Notes: a model not told the origin generated them from the sequence alone. DNA of 64,000 nucleotides from Nitrospirota bacterium (GCA_016180645.1 JACPAV010000007.1:124001-188000); one strand, 5' to 3'; positions 16,909 to 25,955 are shown, numbered from the stretch's first letter. Numbers and translations are program-made.

Positions 16909-19900
16909 GTGCCGGGGCAACACACCGAGAAAGCGTTCGAAACCGCCATCGAAGACTTCCTCGTCTCCGGGGGCGGGTACAGTAAGGGCGACAAGTCGGC
17001 GTACGATCCTGCGCGGAGCTTGTTCCCCCAAGAGGTCTTGGGATTCATCCGCGAGACTCAGCCCAAGGAATGGGAGTACCTCAAGAATCTCCAAAAAGAG
17101 AAAGCCGAAGAGATTCTTTTTGATGACCTCTGCCGCGCGCTCGACTCAAATCAGGAAGGCTGCCTCTCCGTGCTCCGGCACGGGTTCAAGTGCTTCGGAA
17201 AGCTGTTCCGCGTGGCGTATTTCTCTCCGGCCAGCGGTCTGAATCCGGAAATCCAGAAGCTCTACGATGCGAACCGGCTGACGATCACCCGTCAGGTCGT
17301 CTATTCAAGCCGGCACGGGAATTCAATTGATGTCGCGTTGGCGCTGAATGGGATTCCCGTCGCCACCGCCGAACTTAAGAATCCCATGACCGGCCAGAAC
17401 TGGCGTCACGCCATCCACCAGTACAAGAGCGACCGAGATCCTGCCGATCTGATCCTTCAATTCAAGAAGCGGGCGCTGGTCCACTTTGCGGCGGACCCGG
17501 ACGAGGTCTACATGACCACCCGCCTCGCGGGCGGCAATACCCACTTCCTGCCCCTCAACCGGGGCCATAACAACGGCGCGGGGAACCCGGAAAATCCCAC
17601 GGGGTGGAAAACGGCCTACCTCTGGGAGGAAATCCTGGAGCGGCACAGCTTTCTGGATATTCTCGCGCGATTCGTCCATCTCCAGGTCGAAGAGAAGAAG
17701 CTGGGCGGGAAGACCGTCAAACGAGAGAGCATGATTTTCCCACGCTACCACCAGCTTGATTCGGTCCGGCGGCTGGTTGCGGACGTGCGCCGGGAGGGGG
17801 CGGGGACGAACTATCTTGTCCAGCATTCCGCGGGGAGCGGGAAGAGCAACTCCATTGCGTGGCTCGCCCATCGGCTGTCGAGCCTCTACAACGAGAAGGA
17901 CGAGAAGGTGTTTGACTCGGTGGTGGTGGTGACGGATCGGGTTGTTCTGGACCAGCAGCTTCAGAACACGATCTATCAATTCGAGCACAAGCAGGGCGTC
18001 GTCCAGAAGATCGACGTCGATTCCGAACAGTTGGCGAAGGCGCTCTCCGCCGGAGTCCCCATCGTGATTACGACGCTTCAGAAGTTTCCTTTCGTGACCG
18101 AGAAGATCGGCGATCTCCCCAAACGGAAGTACGCCGTCATCATCGACGAAGCGCACAGCTCGCAGGGCGGGGAGACGGCGGCTGATCTGAAGGGTGTTCT
18201 CGGCGGCGCGGCCATCAGGGAGGAAGCGCAGAAGAAGAAGGAAGAAGAGGGGCTGACGGACTACGAGGAGGAGGTCTTGCGGACGATGGCCAAACGTGGT
18301 CGCCAGCCGAACATCAGCTTCTTCGCCTTCACGGCCACGCCCAAATACAAGACGCTCGAAGTCTTCGGTCGTCCAGGAGCGTACGGAAAGCCTCAGCCAT
18401 TCCATCTCTACAGCATGCGCCAGGCCATCGAGGAACGCTTCATCCTGGACGTTCTCAAGCACTACACGACTTACCAGACCTACTACCGCCTTGTGAAATC
18501 CATCGAGGACGATCCCAAGGTGGACAAGCGCAAGGCAGCCCGCGCGCTTGCACGGTTTATGAGCCTGCACCCGCACAACATCGCCCAGAAGACGGAGGTT
18601 ATGGTCGAGCATTTCCGCCATTTCACGATGCACAAGATCGGAGGCCGCGCGAAGGCCATGGTGGTCACGTCCAGCCGCCTCCATGCCGTGCGGTACAAAT
18701 TGGAATTCGACAAGTACATCAAGGAAAAGGGCTACAGGGGCATCAAGACGCTCGTCGCTTTCTCCGGAAGGGTGATCGATCCGGATGTACGGGGGATGGA
18801 GTTCACCGAGGAGGGCATGAACATCGATGCCAAGGGGAATCGAATCCGTGAGAAGGAACTCCCGGAGCGGTTCGGGACGGATGAATATCAAGTGCTTCTC
18901 GTGGCGGAGAAGTTCCAGACCGGGTTCGACCAGCCGTTGCTGCACACCATGTACGTGGACAAGCGACTTGCGGGAATCCAGGCCGTTCAGACCCTATCGA
19001 GGCTGAATCGGACATGCCCCGGCAAGGAGGACACCTTCGTGCTGGACTTTGTGAACGACCCGAAGGAGATCCAGGATGCGTTTCAACCGTATTACGAGCA
19101 GACGCTTGTGGGGGAGCGCGCCGAGGCGAAGCAACTCTACGAACTTCAGGCCAAGCTGAACGCGCATCAAATCTATCACGCGGAGGAAGTCGAGGAGTTT
19201 TGCAAGGCGTTCTATCGTCCCGCGCGGGAGCAAACCCCCGCCGATCATGCCCGCATGAACGCGTGTCTCGATCCCGCCGTGGGACGATTCAAGGAACTCG
19301 AGGAGGACAAGCGGGAGGAGTTCCGGAAAACCTTGATCGCGTATCGGAACCTGTACGCGTTTCTGTCGCAGGTGATCCCGTTCCAGGATTCGGACTTGGA
19401 GAAGCTCTACACGTACATCCGATTCCTTCTGGCGAAGCTTCCGAGGGAGGATCGGGGTCCCGTCTACGACTTCGAGGATGAGGTGGCGCTCAAGTACTAC
19501 CGGGTCCAGAAGATCGGCGAGGGTTCGATCAAGCTGGATGCGGGGAAGCAAGCGCCCATCTCCGGGCCGACGGAAGTCGGAACGGGAGTGGTCCGGGGAG
19601 TCCAGATCGAGCTGTCGAAATTGATCGACATCTTGAACGAGCGATTCGGGACGGAGTTTAAGCCGGGCGATCAACTATTCCTGGACTCGATCAAGGAGGA
19701 CGCAGTGGGCAACTCCAATTTGAGGCAGGCGGCATTGGCTAACACGATGGAGAACTTCGGATACGTCTTCCTGAAGGCGCTCGAAGGATTGTTCATCGAC
19801 CGGATGGAACAAAATGAGGAGATGACGGCGCGGTTCATGAACGACGGGGAGTTCAAGGAGGTGATCGGGAAACACCTCTTGAAGGAAGTCTACCAGCACA

Positions 19901-20424
19901 TCCGGTCACAGGGATCGAAAGGGCAAGCGGAGGTCCTGCCATTCCGGCGCGTGACGCCCTCGGAGAAGGACAAGTACCGGACTTGCCTGCCGTTGGTGCC
20001 GCTTCAGGCCGCCGCGGGCGCATTCAGTGGATCGCAGGCGGTTTCGCCGCAGGATGGCGAGTGGGTGGAAATTGATTCGGGGCACAAGTTGAGGCTGGGC
20101 ATGTTCGTGGCGCAGGTGAAAGGTCGTTCCATGGAGCCGCGCATCCCGGATGGCGCATACTGCCTGTTTCGCGCTCCTGTGGAGGGCTCCCGGCAGGGTC
20201 GGACTGTGCTGGCGCAGCATCGCGACATCCACGACCCCGATTCCGGCGGGCAGTACACCGTCAAACGGTATACCAGTCGCAAGGTGGCGGATGGCGCGGG
20301 TGGCTGGCGGCACGTCGAGATCGCCCTCCAGCCTGAGAACAAAGATTACGCCCCCATCATGCTGAAAGCCGACGACGAAGGTTCCATCTCCGTCATCGCC
20401 GAACTTTTGGAAGTGCTCAAGTAG
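16909..20424 (+). CDS. hsdR: Type I restriction subunit R with C-terminal LexA/S24-like domain (system 1)
   Basis: Translocase-nuclease subunit, 1171 residues from GTG 16909 with a GGGGAGG-like Shine-Dalgarno sequence. Domains: an HsdR-type PD-(D/E)XK nuclease (Asp about 140, ELK about 154-156); SF2 helicase with Walker A SAGSGKSN (about 307), DEAH (about 413), FTATPK and QTLSRLNRT; and a C-terminal helical region of the EcoR124I type. The last 140 residues add a peptidase-S24/LexA-like domain: catalytic-Ser motif GRSMEP (about 1072), catalytic-Lys motif VKRY (about 1117) and an upstream Ala-Gly bond in QAAAGAF (1036-1037), placed as in LexA-type self-cleavage. Typical HsdR proteins lack this. 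The domain could cleave or regulate the enzyme. Confidence 0.9.
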   Translation: MPGQHTEKAFETAIEDFLVSGGGYSKGDKSAYDPARSLFPQEVLGFIRETQPKEWEYLKNLQKEKAEEILFDDLCRALDSNQEGCLSVLRHGFKCFGKLFRVAYFSPASGLNPEIQKLYDANRLTITRQVVYSSRHGNSIDVALALNGIPVATAELKNPMTGQNWRHAIHQYKSDRDPADLILQFKKRALVHFAADPDEVYMTTRLAGGNTHFLPLNRGHNNGAGNPENPTGWKTAYLWEEILERHSFLDILARFVHLQVEEKKLGGKTVKRESMIFPRYHQLDSVRRLVADVRREGAGTNYLVQHSAGSGKSNSIAWLAHRLSSLYNEKDEKVFDSVVVVTDRVVLDQQLQNTIYQFEHKQGVVQKIDVDSEQLAKALSAGVPIVITTLQKFPFVTEKIGDLPKRKYAVIIDEAHSSQGGETAADLKGVLGGAAIREEAQKKKEEEGLTDYEEEVLRTMAKRGRQPNISFFAFTATPKYKTLEVFGRPGAYGKPQPFHLYSMRQAIEERFILDVLKHYTTYQTYYRLVKSIEDDPKVDKRKAARALARFMSLHPHNIAQKTEVMVEHFRHFTMHKIGGRAKAMVVTSSRLHAVRYKLEFDKYIKEKGYRGIKTLVAFSGRVIDPDVRGMEFTEEGMNIDAKGNRIREKELPERFGTDEYQVLLVAEKFQTGFDQPLLHTMYVDKRLAGIQAVQTLSRLNRTCPGKEDTFVLDFVNDPKEIQDAFQPYYEQTLVGERAEAKQLYELQAKLNAHQIYHAEEVEEFCKAFYRPAREQTPADHARMNACLDPAVGRFKELEEDKREEFRKTLIAYRNLYAFLSQVIPFQDSDLEKLYTYIRFLLAKLPREDRGPVYDFEDEVALKYYRVQKIGEGSIKLDAGKQAPISGPTEVGTGVVRGVQIELSKLIDILNERFGTEFKPGDQLFLDSIKEDAVGNSNLRQAALANTMENFGYVFLKALEGLFIDRMEQNEEMTARFMNDGEFKEVIGKHLLKEVYQHIRSQGSKGQAEVLPFRRVTPSEKDKYRTCLPLVPLQAAAGAFSGSQAVSPQDGEWVEIDSGHKLRLGMFVAQVKGRSMEPRIPDGAYCLFRAPVEGSRQGRTVLAQHRDIHDPDSGGQYTVKRYTSRKVADGAGGWRHVEIALQPENKDYAPIMLKADDEGSISVIAELLEVLK

Positions 20425-20519
20425 GTTGGGCCGCTTTGAATTCGTCCAGTGGCGGCTCGTATTACGGAGAACCCGCGAGGCTCAGTTGTCCATGGATGGG
20501 GACCTGCGGGCCTTCCCCG

Positions 20520-22292
20520 TCAGACAAGGAGGTTCAAGCGGCCGTTCGAATCGAAGTCGGAGCGGAGTTTTTCAAAATCTTCCCGTGCGAGGGGATGGTA
20601 CGTTGCGTCGTTGCGGCGGCGGAAATAGATGACCTCGGCGCGTTCAGGATGAAAATAGCCCGCCTTCAGCTCGCGCACGATGATCTTGTGGGTTTCGGTC
20701 AGAGGGAAAGTGTTCACAATTCGAATGAAGTCGGGGAACCATTTCCGATCCCGACCGTTGCGGCTGACTTCGCGTTCGCAATAGTCGAAAAAGGCCTGGG
20801 GATCGAAGGCCCGGCCGTCCTTGAGCTGAATCGCGGCCATGACCCATTCATCACTCACCGGATTGGGGACACCATAGGCGGCGGCTAGATACACGTCCGG
20901 GAAACCGCTCACGAGATCCACGACACAATCGGCGCTGAAGTTCTCGCCGTCTTTTCGAATCCAATCATCGGTCCGCCCGACAAAGTAGAGATAGCGATGG
21001 CCGTTGATCAGCCGGATCATTCCCAAGTCGCCGGATCGGTAGAGGCCATCGGAGAATTTCTTCTGCGTGGCGGCCTCATCCCCGTGATAGCCTTGGAAGA
21101 GTCCGGTAGGTGTACCCCCTCGCACGATCTCTCCCACCGCTTCCGCGTAGTTGAGTATATTTGCGCTCCCATCGAATTCAGCGGGGGGGCACGTTGCACC
21201 GCTCCCGTTTCGGATGAAGACGTTTTCGTCGGTAACCTCACCTACGCTGTCGATGGGGTCTCCTGGTCGGCAACACGTGGCGATTTCCGCCTCGGTGCTT
21301 CCGTACATCTCGTAGAAGTGTTCGAGTCCGAGCCATCGGATGAACTTGATGCGCTGCTTGCCGCTGGCGCCGGTTCCGAGGGCGAGGCGGAGCTTCCGGC
21401 GGGGATGGTCCCGCACCTCGCGGAGGATGCGGGATTCGTCGTCTCCGTATTTCTTTGCGATGGCTTCCAGGATGTATTGGACCGGCTGGCCGACGTAGTT
21501 CCAGTAGGTGGCGCCATGGTTGAATATGTCGTCCAGGTAGGCTGAAGCGGAGAACTTTTCCCGGAGAATGATCTTCGCCCCGACCGCATAGGCGGGCATC
21601 CAGTTCAGGTAATGCGCGTTGGAGTGGAAGAGCGGCATGCAGATGTAGCCGACGTCGTCAGGTTTGAGTCCGATCAGGTTGGCCGTGTAGGCCCCGATGG
21701 CGCGTAGCTTTCCGTGGCTGTTGAGGATCCCTTTGGGGAGGCCGGTTGTGCCGGAAGTATAGATCACCATCCAGGGAGTAGAAGCGTCGACTGGAACATC
21801 CGGCGGTTCTTCCGCCGCCGATCGGAGGCTGGATCGAAGGGAGGAAAACCTTGACTCAATCGTTCCGCCGGGGCCCGCGAGCAGGAGAGACTTGGCGGCG
21901 AGATCTGGGCTATTTGCTCTTGCCTTCTCAAGGACCGGCCGGTGAGTGTCGTCGGCCACGAGGATATCGGCGCCGCTTTTCTCGATGACGCGTGCGAGTG
22001 TATCGCCTCCGAGACCGGTGTTGATGGCGAAGAGTGTGCCACCCGAGAAAGCGGCTCCGCCGAAGAGATACAGGTAGTCGAGGCTATTGCGCATCAGCGC
22101 AGCCACCTGCGGTGGCTTCGAGGAGTCCCGCCGTGCGGCGAGGAGCATGTGGGCCCACAGGCAGGAGGTCCGGAGGTAGTCCGCGTAGGTTACGGTCTGA
22201 TCTCCAATTTGCACCATGACGCGCCCCGCGGATTCGGGATCGGTCCCGCGCTGAATGACCAACTCATTAAAGGTGAAAGGAGAGACCTGCAT
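20520..22292 (-). CDS. AMP-forming acyl-CoA synthetase (FATP/FadD-like)
   Basis: ATP-dependent acyl-CoA ligase of about 590 residues. Seen: phosphate-binding loop IYTSGTTGLPKG, the YGSTEAE adenine-binding motif, RSGDLG, GRTDDWIRKDGEN and the C-terminal catalytic-Lys region PLTETHKIIVRELKAG. The GENFS hinge variant is typical of very-long-chain/FATP-like synthetases. Several starts are possible (TTG 22334, ATG 22310, ATG 22292); I prefer 22292 (MQVSPFTFNELV). It is divergent from the flavin oxidoreductase gene and begins a lipid-metabolism block. The substrate is not determinable from sequence. Confidence 0.88.
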   Translation of the reverse strand: MQVSPFTFNELVIQRGTDPESAGRVMVQIGDQTVTYADYLRTSCLWAHMLLAARRDSSKPPQVAALMRNSLDYLYLFGGAAFSGGTLFAINTGLGGDTLARVIEKSGADILVADDTHRPVLEKARANSPDLAAKSLLLAGPGGTIESRFSSLRSSLRSAAEEPPDVPVDASTPWMVIYTSGTTGLPKGILNSHGKLRAIGAYTANLIGLKPDDVGYICMPLFHSNAHYLNWMPAYAVGAKIILREKFSASAYLDDIFNHGATYWNYVGQPVQYILEAIAKKYGDDESRILREVRDHPRRKLRLALGTGASGKQRIKFIRWLGLEHFYEMYGSTEAEIATCCRPGDPIDSVGEVTDENVFIRNGSGATCPPAEFDGSANILNYAEAVGEIVRGGTPTGLFQGYHGDEAATQKKFSDGLYRSGDLGMIRLINGHRYLYFVGRTDDWIRKDGENFSADCVVDLVSGFPDVYLAAAYGVPNPVSDEWVMAAIQLKDGRAFDPQAFFDYCEREVSRNGRDRKWFPDFIRIVNTFPLTETHKIIVRELKAGYFHPERAEVIYFRRRNDATYHPLAREDFEKLRSDFDSNGRLNLLV

Positions 22293-22349
22293 GATCCACG
22301 ATCGTACCATCCCTGTGGGGGAGAACCCAATCAAACCTTGCCAAAAGGC

Positions 22350-22377
22350 TTGTCACGAGGATGCCTTGGAGTACACT
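22350..22377 (+). promoter_or_regulatory. Candidate promoter of the flavin oxidoreductase gene
   Basis: A -35 TTGTCA (22350-22355) and a -10 TACACT (22372-22377) are separated by 16 bp, in the intergenic region between divergent genes. The leader to ATG 22394 would be only about ten bases, which weakens the call. Confidence 0.35.
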
Positions 22378-22393
22378 CCGTGCGAGGCAAGAA

Positions 22394-23932
22394 ATGGCGC
22401 GAGCATTCGACGCGATCGTGATCGGGACCGGCATTGGCGGCCTCACGGCGGGTCTGTCCCTCCAACGCGCCGGACGAAGCGTCCTACTTCTCGAAGCCGG
22501 AAAGCAGTTCGGTGGGATGCTCAATCCGTTCGCGCGGAAGCACTATCATTTCGACGTGGGCATCCACTATGTGGGCGAGGCGGGTCCCGGCCAGACGATG
22601 CGCGGGGTACTCGATTCGCTCGGCCTTGAGGAGATTCGATTTCGTGAGATCAATCCCGACTGCATAGACCGGTATGTGTTCGATGGCTACGAGGCAAAGC
22701 TTGTGAAAGGCATCGACCGCTGGGGCGACCTCCTTGTGAAGGATTTCCCAAAGGAAGAAGTCGCGATCCGCCGGTTTCTGGATCTCATGAGGGGCTGCGA
22801 GACACTCTCGAAGGCCGCCATGAAACGGCCCACGCTGGCGGAGGCGGTCCGCGTGCTCAAGATGTCCGGAGACTTGATTCCCTTGTTCACTCGTCCGTAC
22901 TCGGATCTTCTCGCCCGCTATTTCAAGGATCCGGTTCTGCGAAACGTGTTCGCGGGCCCGGGCGGCGACATCGGCGTGCCGCCCAGCCGCGCGAGCGCCA
23001 TCACCTCCATTGTTCTCCTGACGCACTATCTGGGCGGCGCGTACTATCCCGTCGGCGGGAGCGGCGCCATGCGCGACGCCTATGTGACCGCACTGGAGAA
23101 ACACGGAGCGGAGTTGAAGCGAAACGCGTTGGTTCGTCGGATCGAGGTCCTCGGCAAACACAAGTTCGCGGTCGAAACGGAGAAGGGAGAACGCTTCGAA
23201 GCGCGTTCGGTGATTTCGAACGTGGACGTGAAAAACACCGTCGAAATGATCCATGGGAAGAAACCGAGCTACCGAACGCGACGGAAAGCCAAGAGCATCC
23301 GCCCCAGCCTGGGATCGTTCTGCGTGTATGTGGCGACCGATCTCGATGTTTCGAAGTCCGGCGTCACCGACGCCAACATTTGGCACTACGGAACGAATGA
23401 CATCGAGGCGCTCTATCAAACGGTCTATGACAATCGGATTCCGGAAAAGCCATTTTTTTTCCTCACCTCGCCCACGTTGAAGGACCCGGAGTCCGAGCGC
23501 GCGCCCGCGGGTCACCAGATCGTGGAGTTCATCACCTTTGCGCCCACGGAACCGTTCAAGCCGTGGTTCGAGAAGCCGGCCATGAAGCGGGGTCCGGCGT
23601 ATGGCGCGATCAAGGAGGAGATCGCTGAGAAGGTCCTGGAGAGTGCCGAGCGGTATGTGCCGGGACTGCGTGATCACATCGTATTGAAGGAGAGCGCGAC
23701 CCCGGCCACGGTCTGGCATTTTGTGCGCGGACGCGAAGGGGGCATCTACGGTCCCGAGCACAGTCCCGATCAGACGACGTTCCGCAGATTCACTACTCAA
23801 ATAGGGATACCGGGGCTTTACCTCGCCGGCGCCAGCGTGCTCGGGGCGGGGATCATGCCGTGCCTGATCAGCGGGATGATGGCCTCGAAGGCTTGCATGA
23901 AGCATCTGGGGCGCCAAAAGGCCGGTGCATAA
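22394..23932 (+). CDS. Phytoene-desaturase/RetSat-type FAD oxidoreductase
   Basis: A 512-residue flavoprotein of the CrtI/CrtISO/retinol-saturase superfamily. Seen: N-terminal Rossmann motif IVIGTGIGGLTAGLSLQRAG, ending in the acidic ribose-binding LLLEAG; GGAYYPVGGSGAMRDA in the middle; and the C-terminal FAD motif GLYLAGASVLGAGIMPCLISG. These enzymes saturate, desaturate or isomerise polyenes and other hydrophobic chains. ATG 22394 (MARAFDAIVIG) is preferred to 22361. The next gene, an alpha/beta hydrolase, overlaps or directly abuts, so the two are likely cotranscribed. A lipid or polyene substrate is inferred. Confidence 0.85.
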   Translation: MARAFDAIVIGTGIGGLTAGLSLQRAGRSVLLLEAGKQFGGMLNPFARKHYHFDVGIHYVGEAGPGQTMRGVLDSLGLEEIRFREINPDCIDRYVFDGYEAKLVKGIDRWGDLLVKDFPKEEVAIRRFLDLMRGCETLSKAAMKRPTLAEAVRVLKMSGDLIPLFTRPYSDLLARYFKDPVLRNVFAGPGGDIGVPPSRASAITSIVLLTHYLGGAYYPVGGSGAMRDAYVTALEKHGAELKRNALVRRIEVLGKHKFAVETEKGERFEARSVISNVDVKNTVEMIHGKKPSYRTRRKAKSIRPSLGSFCVYVATDLDVSKSGVTDANIWHYGTNDIEALYQTVYDNRIPEKPFFFLTSPTLKDPESERAPAGHQIVEFITFAPTEPFKPWFEKPAMKRGPAYGAIKEEIAEKVLESAERYVPGLRDHIVLKESATPATVWHFVRGREGGIYGPEHSPDQTTFRRFTTQIGIPGLYLAGASVLGAGIMPCLISGMMASKACMKHLGRQKAGA

Positions 23933-25196
23933 CGTGAAAGACCGAAAGACGTCGCCGGAGGACTCGCGATCCACGATTGTCTCGCGCATCGCTCACGAGG
24001 CCTACCAGCATGCGCCACGGATTCTGCCCAAGGGCCCGTGGTGGAGATACCTCGAAAGCAACTTCAGCGAACGGCCGGAAGGGTTTGAGCTGAAATTCCG
24101 CGACCTGTGGCGTGTGGAAGCCACGGCCGCATCCGACGTCTTCATCCGTACTGCCGGCGCCTCGCTGATTGGAGCACTGGCCCTTCCCATCGGCTACCAC
24201 CCCTTCAAGATCCGAGAGATGTTTCGAGATCGGGACTTTTATGAGTTGATGGCGGATAGCGGCGACCCGCAACAATTCTTTCACGAGCCTCCAAAGGACC
24301 ACCCGATTCGGAGGGAAACGCCGCGGTGGCCGTACTTCCGTCCGGAAGGGGGGGTGTGCGAGGACCTCAGCTTTGAGAGTCCTTTCGAACCGGTGAATCC
24401 GCACCTTCGGAAGAGCTACCTCAGCATTGGGGAGAACCGGATCGCCCGCGCGAGGTATTGGAGACACAACGAAGGGCCGAGGCCGACGATCATCGCGGTG
24501 CACGGGTTTTTTGCCGACCCCTACTGGTTGAACGAGTGGTTCTTCGCCTTGCCGTGGTTCTATCGCAAAGGGTGCGACGTGCTGCTGTACACGCTGCCCT
24601 TCCACGGTCGAAGACAGTCAAAGTTTTCTCCTTTCAGCGGGCACGGTTTTTTTGCCTACGGGCTTTCCCATATGAACGAGGCTTTCGCGCATGCCGTGTA
24701 CGATTTCCGGATCCTGATGAATTTTCTTGAGCGCGAGATGGGTGCGAAGAAGATCGGCGTGACAGGGGTGAGCCTGGGGGGATACACGTCGGCCATCCTG
24801 GCCTGTGCCGAACCGCGCCTCCAGTTCTCCGTTCCCAACGTGCCGGTGGTGAGCATTGCGGACCTCGTGTTGGAATGGGAACCGGTGGGGAAGGCCGTGC
24901 GGCTGATGCTCTTCGCGCTTCGGAGGTCGGTGAAGGACATCCGCCACATGCTGGCCGTGCACTGCCCTCTGACCTACCGCCCGGTGCTCCCCAAGAACCG
25001 GTTGATGATCATCGGCGGCGTGGGCGACCGGTTGGCCCCTCCCAAGCATTCGCGTCTCCTTTGGGACCATTGGGGCCGCTGCCGCATCCACTGGTACCCC
25101 GGCAGCCATCTGCTTCATCTCGACAAAGGCGACTACCTCCGCCAGATGGCGAAGTTCCTCACCGAGATCCGATTCTTGGAGCCTAGCCACCGTTGA
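23925..25196 (+). CDS. Alpha/beta hydrolase (ABHD18-like)
   Basis: A 423-residue hydrolase. Seen: the oxyanion-strand motif AVHGFFADPYW, nucleophile elbow GVTGVSLGGYTSA (Ser in GVSLGG), the acid strand LMIIGGVGDRLAPP and catalytic His in GSHLLHLDKG. The long N-terminal extension (about 150 residues) and the FHGRR motif resemble ABHD18/DUF2048-type hydrolases. The start is GTG 23925 (8-base overlap with the upstream gene) or GTG 23934. It probably acts on an ester or thioester in the same pathway as the preceding oxidoreductase. No signal peptide is seen, so it is cytoplasmic. Confidence 0.82.
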   Translation: MHNVKDRKTSPEDSRSTIVSRIAHEAYQHAPRILPKGPWWRYLESNFSERPEGFELKFRDLWRVEATAASDVFIRTAGASLIGALALPIGYHPFKIREMFRDRDFYELMADSGDPQQFFHEPPKDHPIRRETPRWPYFRPEGGVCEDLSFESPFEPVNPHLRKSYLSIGENRIARARYWRHNEGPRPTIIAVHGFFADPYWLNEWFFALPWFYRKGCDVLLYTLPFHGRRQSKFSPFSGHGFFAYGLSHMNEAFAHAVYDFRILMNFLEREMGAKKIGVTGVSLGGYTSAILACAEPRLQFSVPNVPVVSIADLVLEWEPVGKAVRLMLFALRRSVKDIRHMLAVHCPLTYRPVLPKNRLMIIGGVGDRLAPPKHSRLLWDHWGRCRIHWYPGSHLLHLDKGDYLRQMAKFLTEIRFLEPSHR

Positions 25197-25260
25197 TGTG
25201 TGGGGAGCTCCTGAGCCGGAAGCCGGAGTTCCTTGACTGAAAGCCGTGGGGTAAGAACCT

Positions 25261-25572
25261 ATCAGGGTTATTGAAGACTACCGCGGGGCGAGTGTCCGAC
25301 TTACCGATGAACGCCTCAAACACATCCTCGGTCATCCCGAAATGGCCGGCATGGAGGGCGAAATTGGAGAAGTTCTCAAGGCACCGGAAAAGGTCCTTCA
25401 GTCAGCGACGGATGAGCACGCCCACTTGTTCTACCGGCATCTTGAACGGACGAACCTGGGCGGAAAGTGGCTATGCGTTGTGGTAAAGTATTCCGGTGAT
25501 GACGCCTTCGTCTTGACGAGTTACTTGACCGACAAGCCGAAGAAAGGAGAGCAACTATGGCCCAAAAAGTGA
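25261..25572 (+). CDS. RelE/EndoU-like small nuclease-type protein (DUF4258-like) with a non-standard start
   Basis: The open frame reads RVIEDYRGASVRLTDERLKH, then ILGHPEMAGM and DEHAHLFYRHLE. It ends KWLCVVVKYSGDDAFVLTSY, a C-terminal strand pair like DUF4258/BECR-type small toxins. Homologous-looking proteins begin M-R-V-I-E; here the codon at that place (25261) is ATC, and the only in-frame ATG is at 25342, after the first conserved helix. Either ATC/ATT initiates or the start was lost. The downstream DUF2283 gene overlaps by 16 bases, giving a toxin-antitoxin-like pair. Confidence 0.55.
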   Translation: MRVIEDYRGASVRLTDERLKHILGHPEMAGMEGEIGEVLKAPEKVLQSATDEHAHLFYRHLERTNLGGKWLCVVVKYSGDDAFVLTSYLTDKPKKGEQLWPKK

Positions 25573-25793
25573 AAATCTGGTTCGATCCGGAGGGGGATTA
25601 CCTTGAGGTGCTTTTTTCGGACCGGCCGGGATTCATGCGTGCGACGCAGAACGACGCGGTCATGGAGAGGGTGGACAAGCAGGGCAACATTCTCGGTTTC
25701 TCGATCATGAAAGTCAGCCGCTTGAAAGGCGAAGCTCCCCTCGTTGCGAATCTCTCCGGCGGTCCGATGCACGATTCAAGACCTGTCCCTTAA
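25557..25793 (+). CDS. DUF2283 domain protein (putative antitoxin-like partner)
   Basis: A 78-residue protein with the DUF2283 pattern: VKIWFDPEGDYLEVLFSD at the start and ERVDKQGNILGFSIMKVS in the middle. Start ATG 25557 has a good AAAGGAG Shine-Dalgarno sequence inside the upstream gene, with which it overlaps by 16 bases. DUF2283 proteins commonly pair with DUF4258 proteins, and an antitoxin role has been suggested for such pairs. The function here is inferred from pairing. Confidence 0.8.
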   Translation: MAQKVKIWFDPEGDYLEVLFSDRPGFMRATQNDAVMERVDKQGNILGFSIMKVSRLKGEAPLVANLSGGPMHDSRPVP

Positions 25794-25823
25794 GTTGTAA
25801 CCATGCAAGGCTGGAGTTGAGAC

Positions 25824-25950
25824 CTACTCGCCGATGATTTTGACGAGGACGCGTTTCTTGCGGCGGCCGTCGAACTCGGCATAGAAAATCTGCTCCCACG
25901 GGCCGCGGAGGCTGCTTCTGTAGAGCGAGGGATGCGGCTGTGGTAGGGTC
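25824..25950 (-). pseudogene. 3' remnant of a YjbQ/UPF0047 gene
   Basis: Read on the minus strand this short stretch encodes [20 protein letters not shown], then [10 protein letters not shown] and stop. It matches the typical C-terminus of YjbQ/UPF0047 proteins (W-x-x-I-x-x-x-E-F-D-G-x-R, ending I-G-E). The remaining roughly 100 N-terminal residues are missing: the region upstream is occupied by the acyl-CoA dehydrogenase gene on the other strand. It is therefore a truncated relic. Confidence 0.6.
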
Positions 25951-25955
25951 GAGAC

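Noticed and set aside
17323-18945. 540-residue minus-strand open frame opposite hsdR of system 1
   Set aside because: Shadow coding; the helicase motifs are on the plus strand.
20425-20519. Search for a second tRNA-Lys 3' end marking the right edge of island 1
   Set aside because: No match to GGTTCGAATCCTGC or ACGGCCCA was found here by eye.
22484-23989. 501-residue minus-strand frame opposite the flavin oxidoreductase
   Set aside because: Composition is Arg/His-rich as in shadows, and the opposite strand has FAD motifs.
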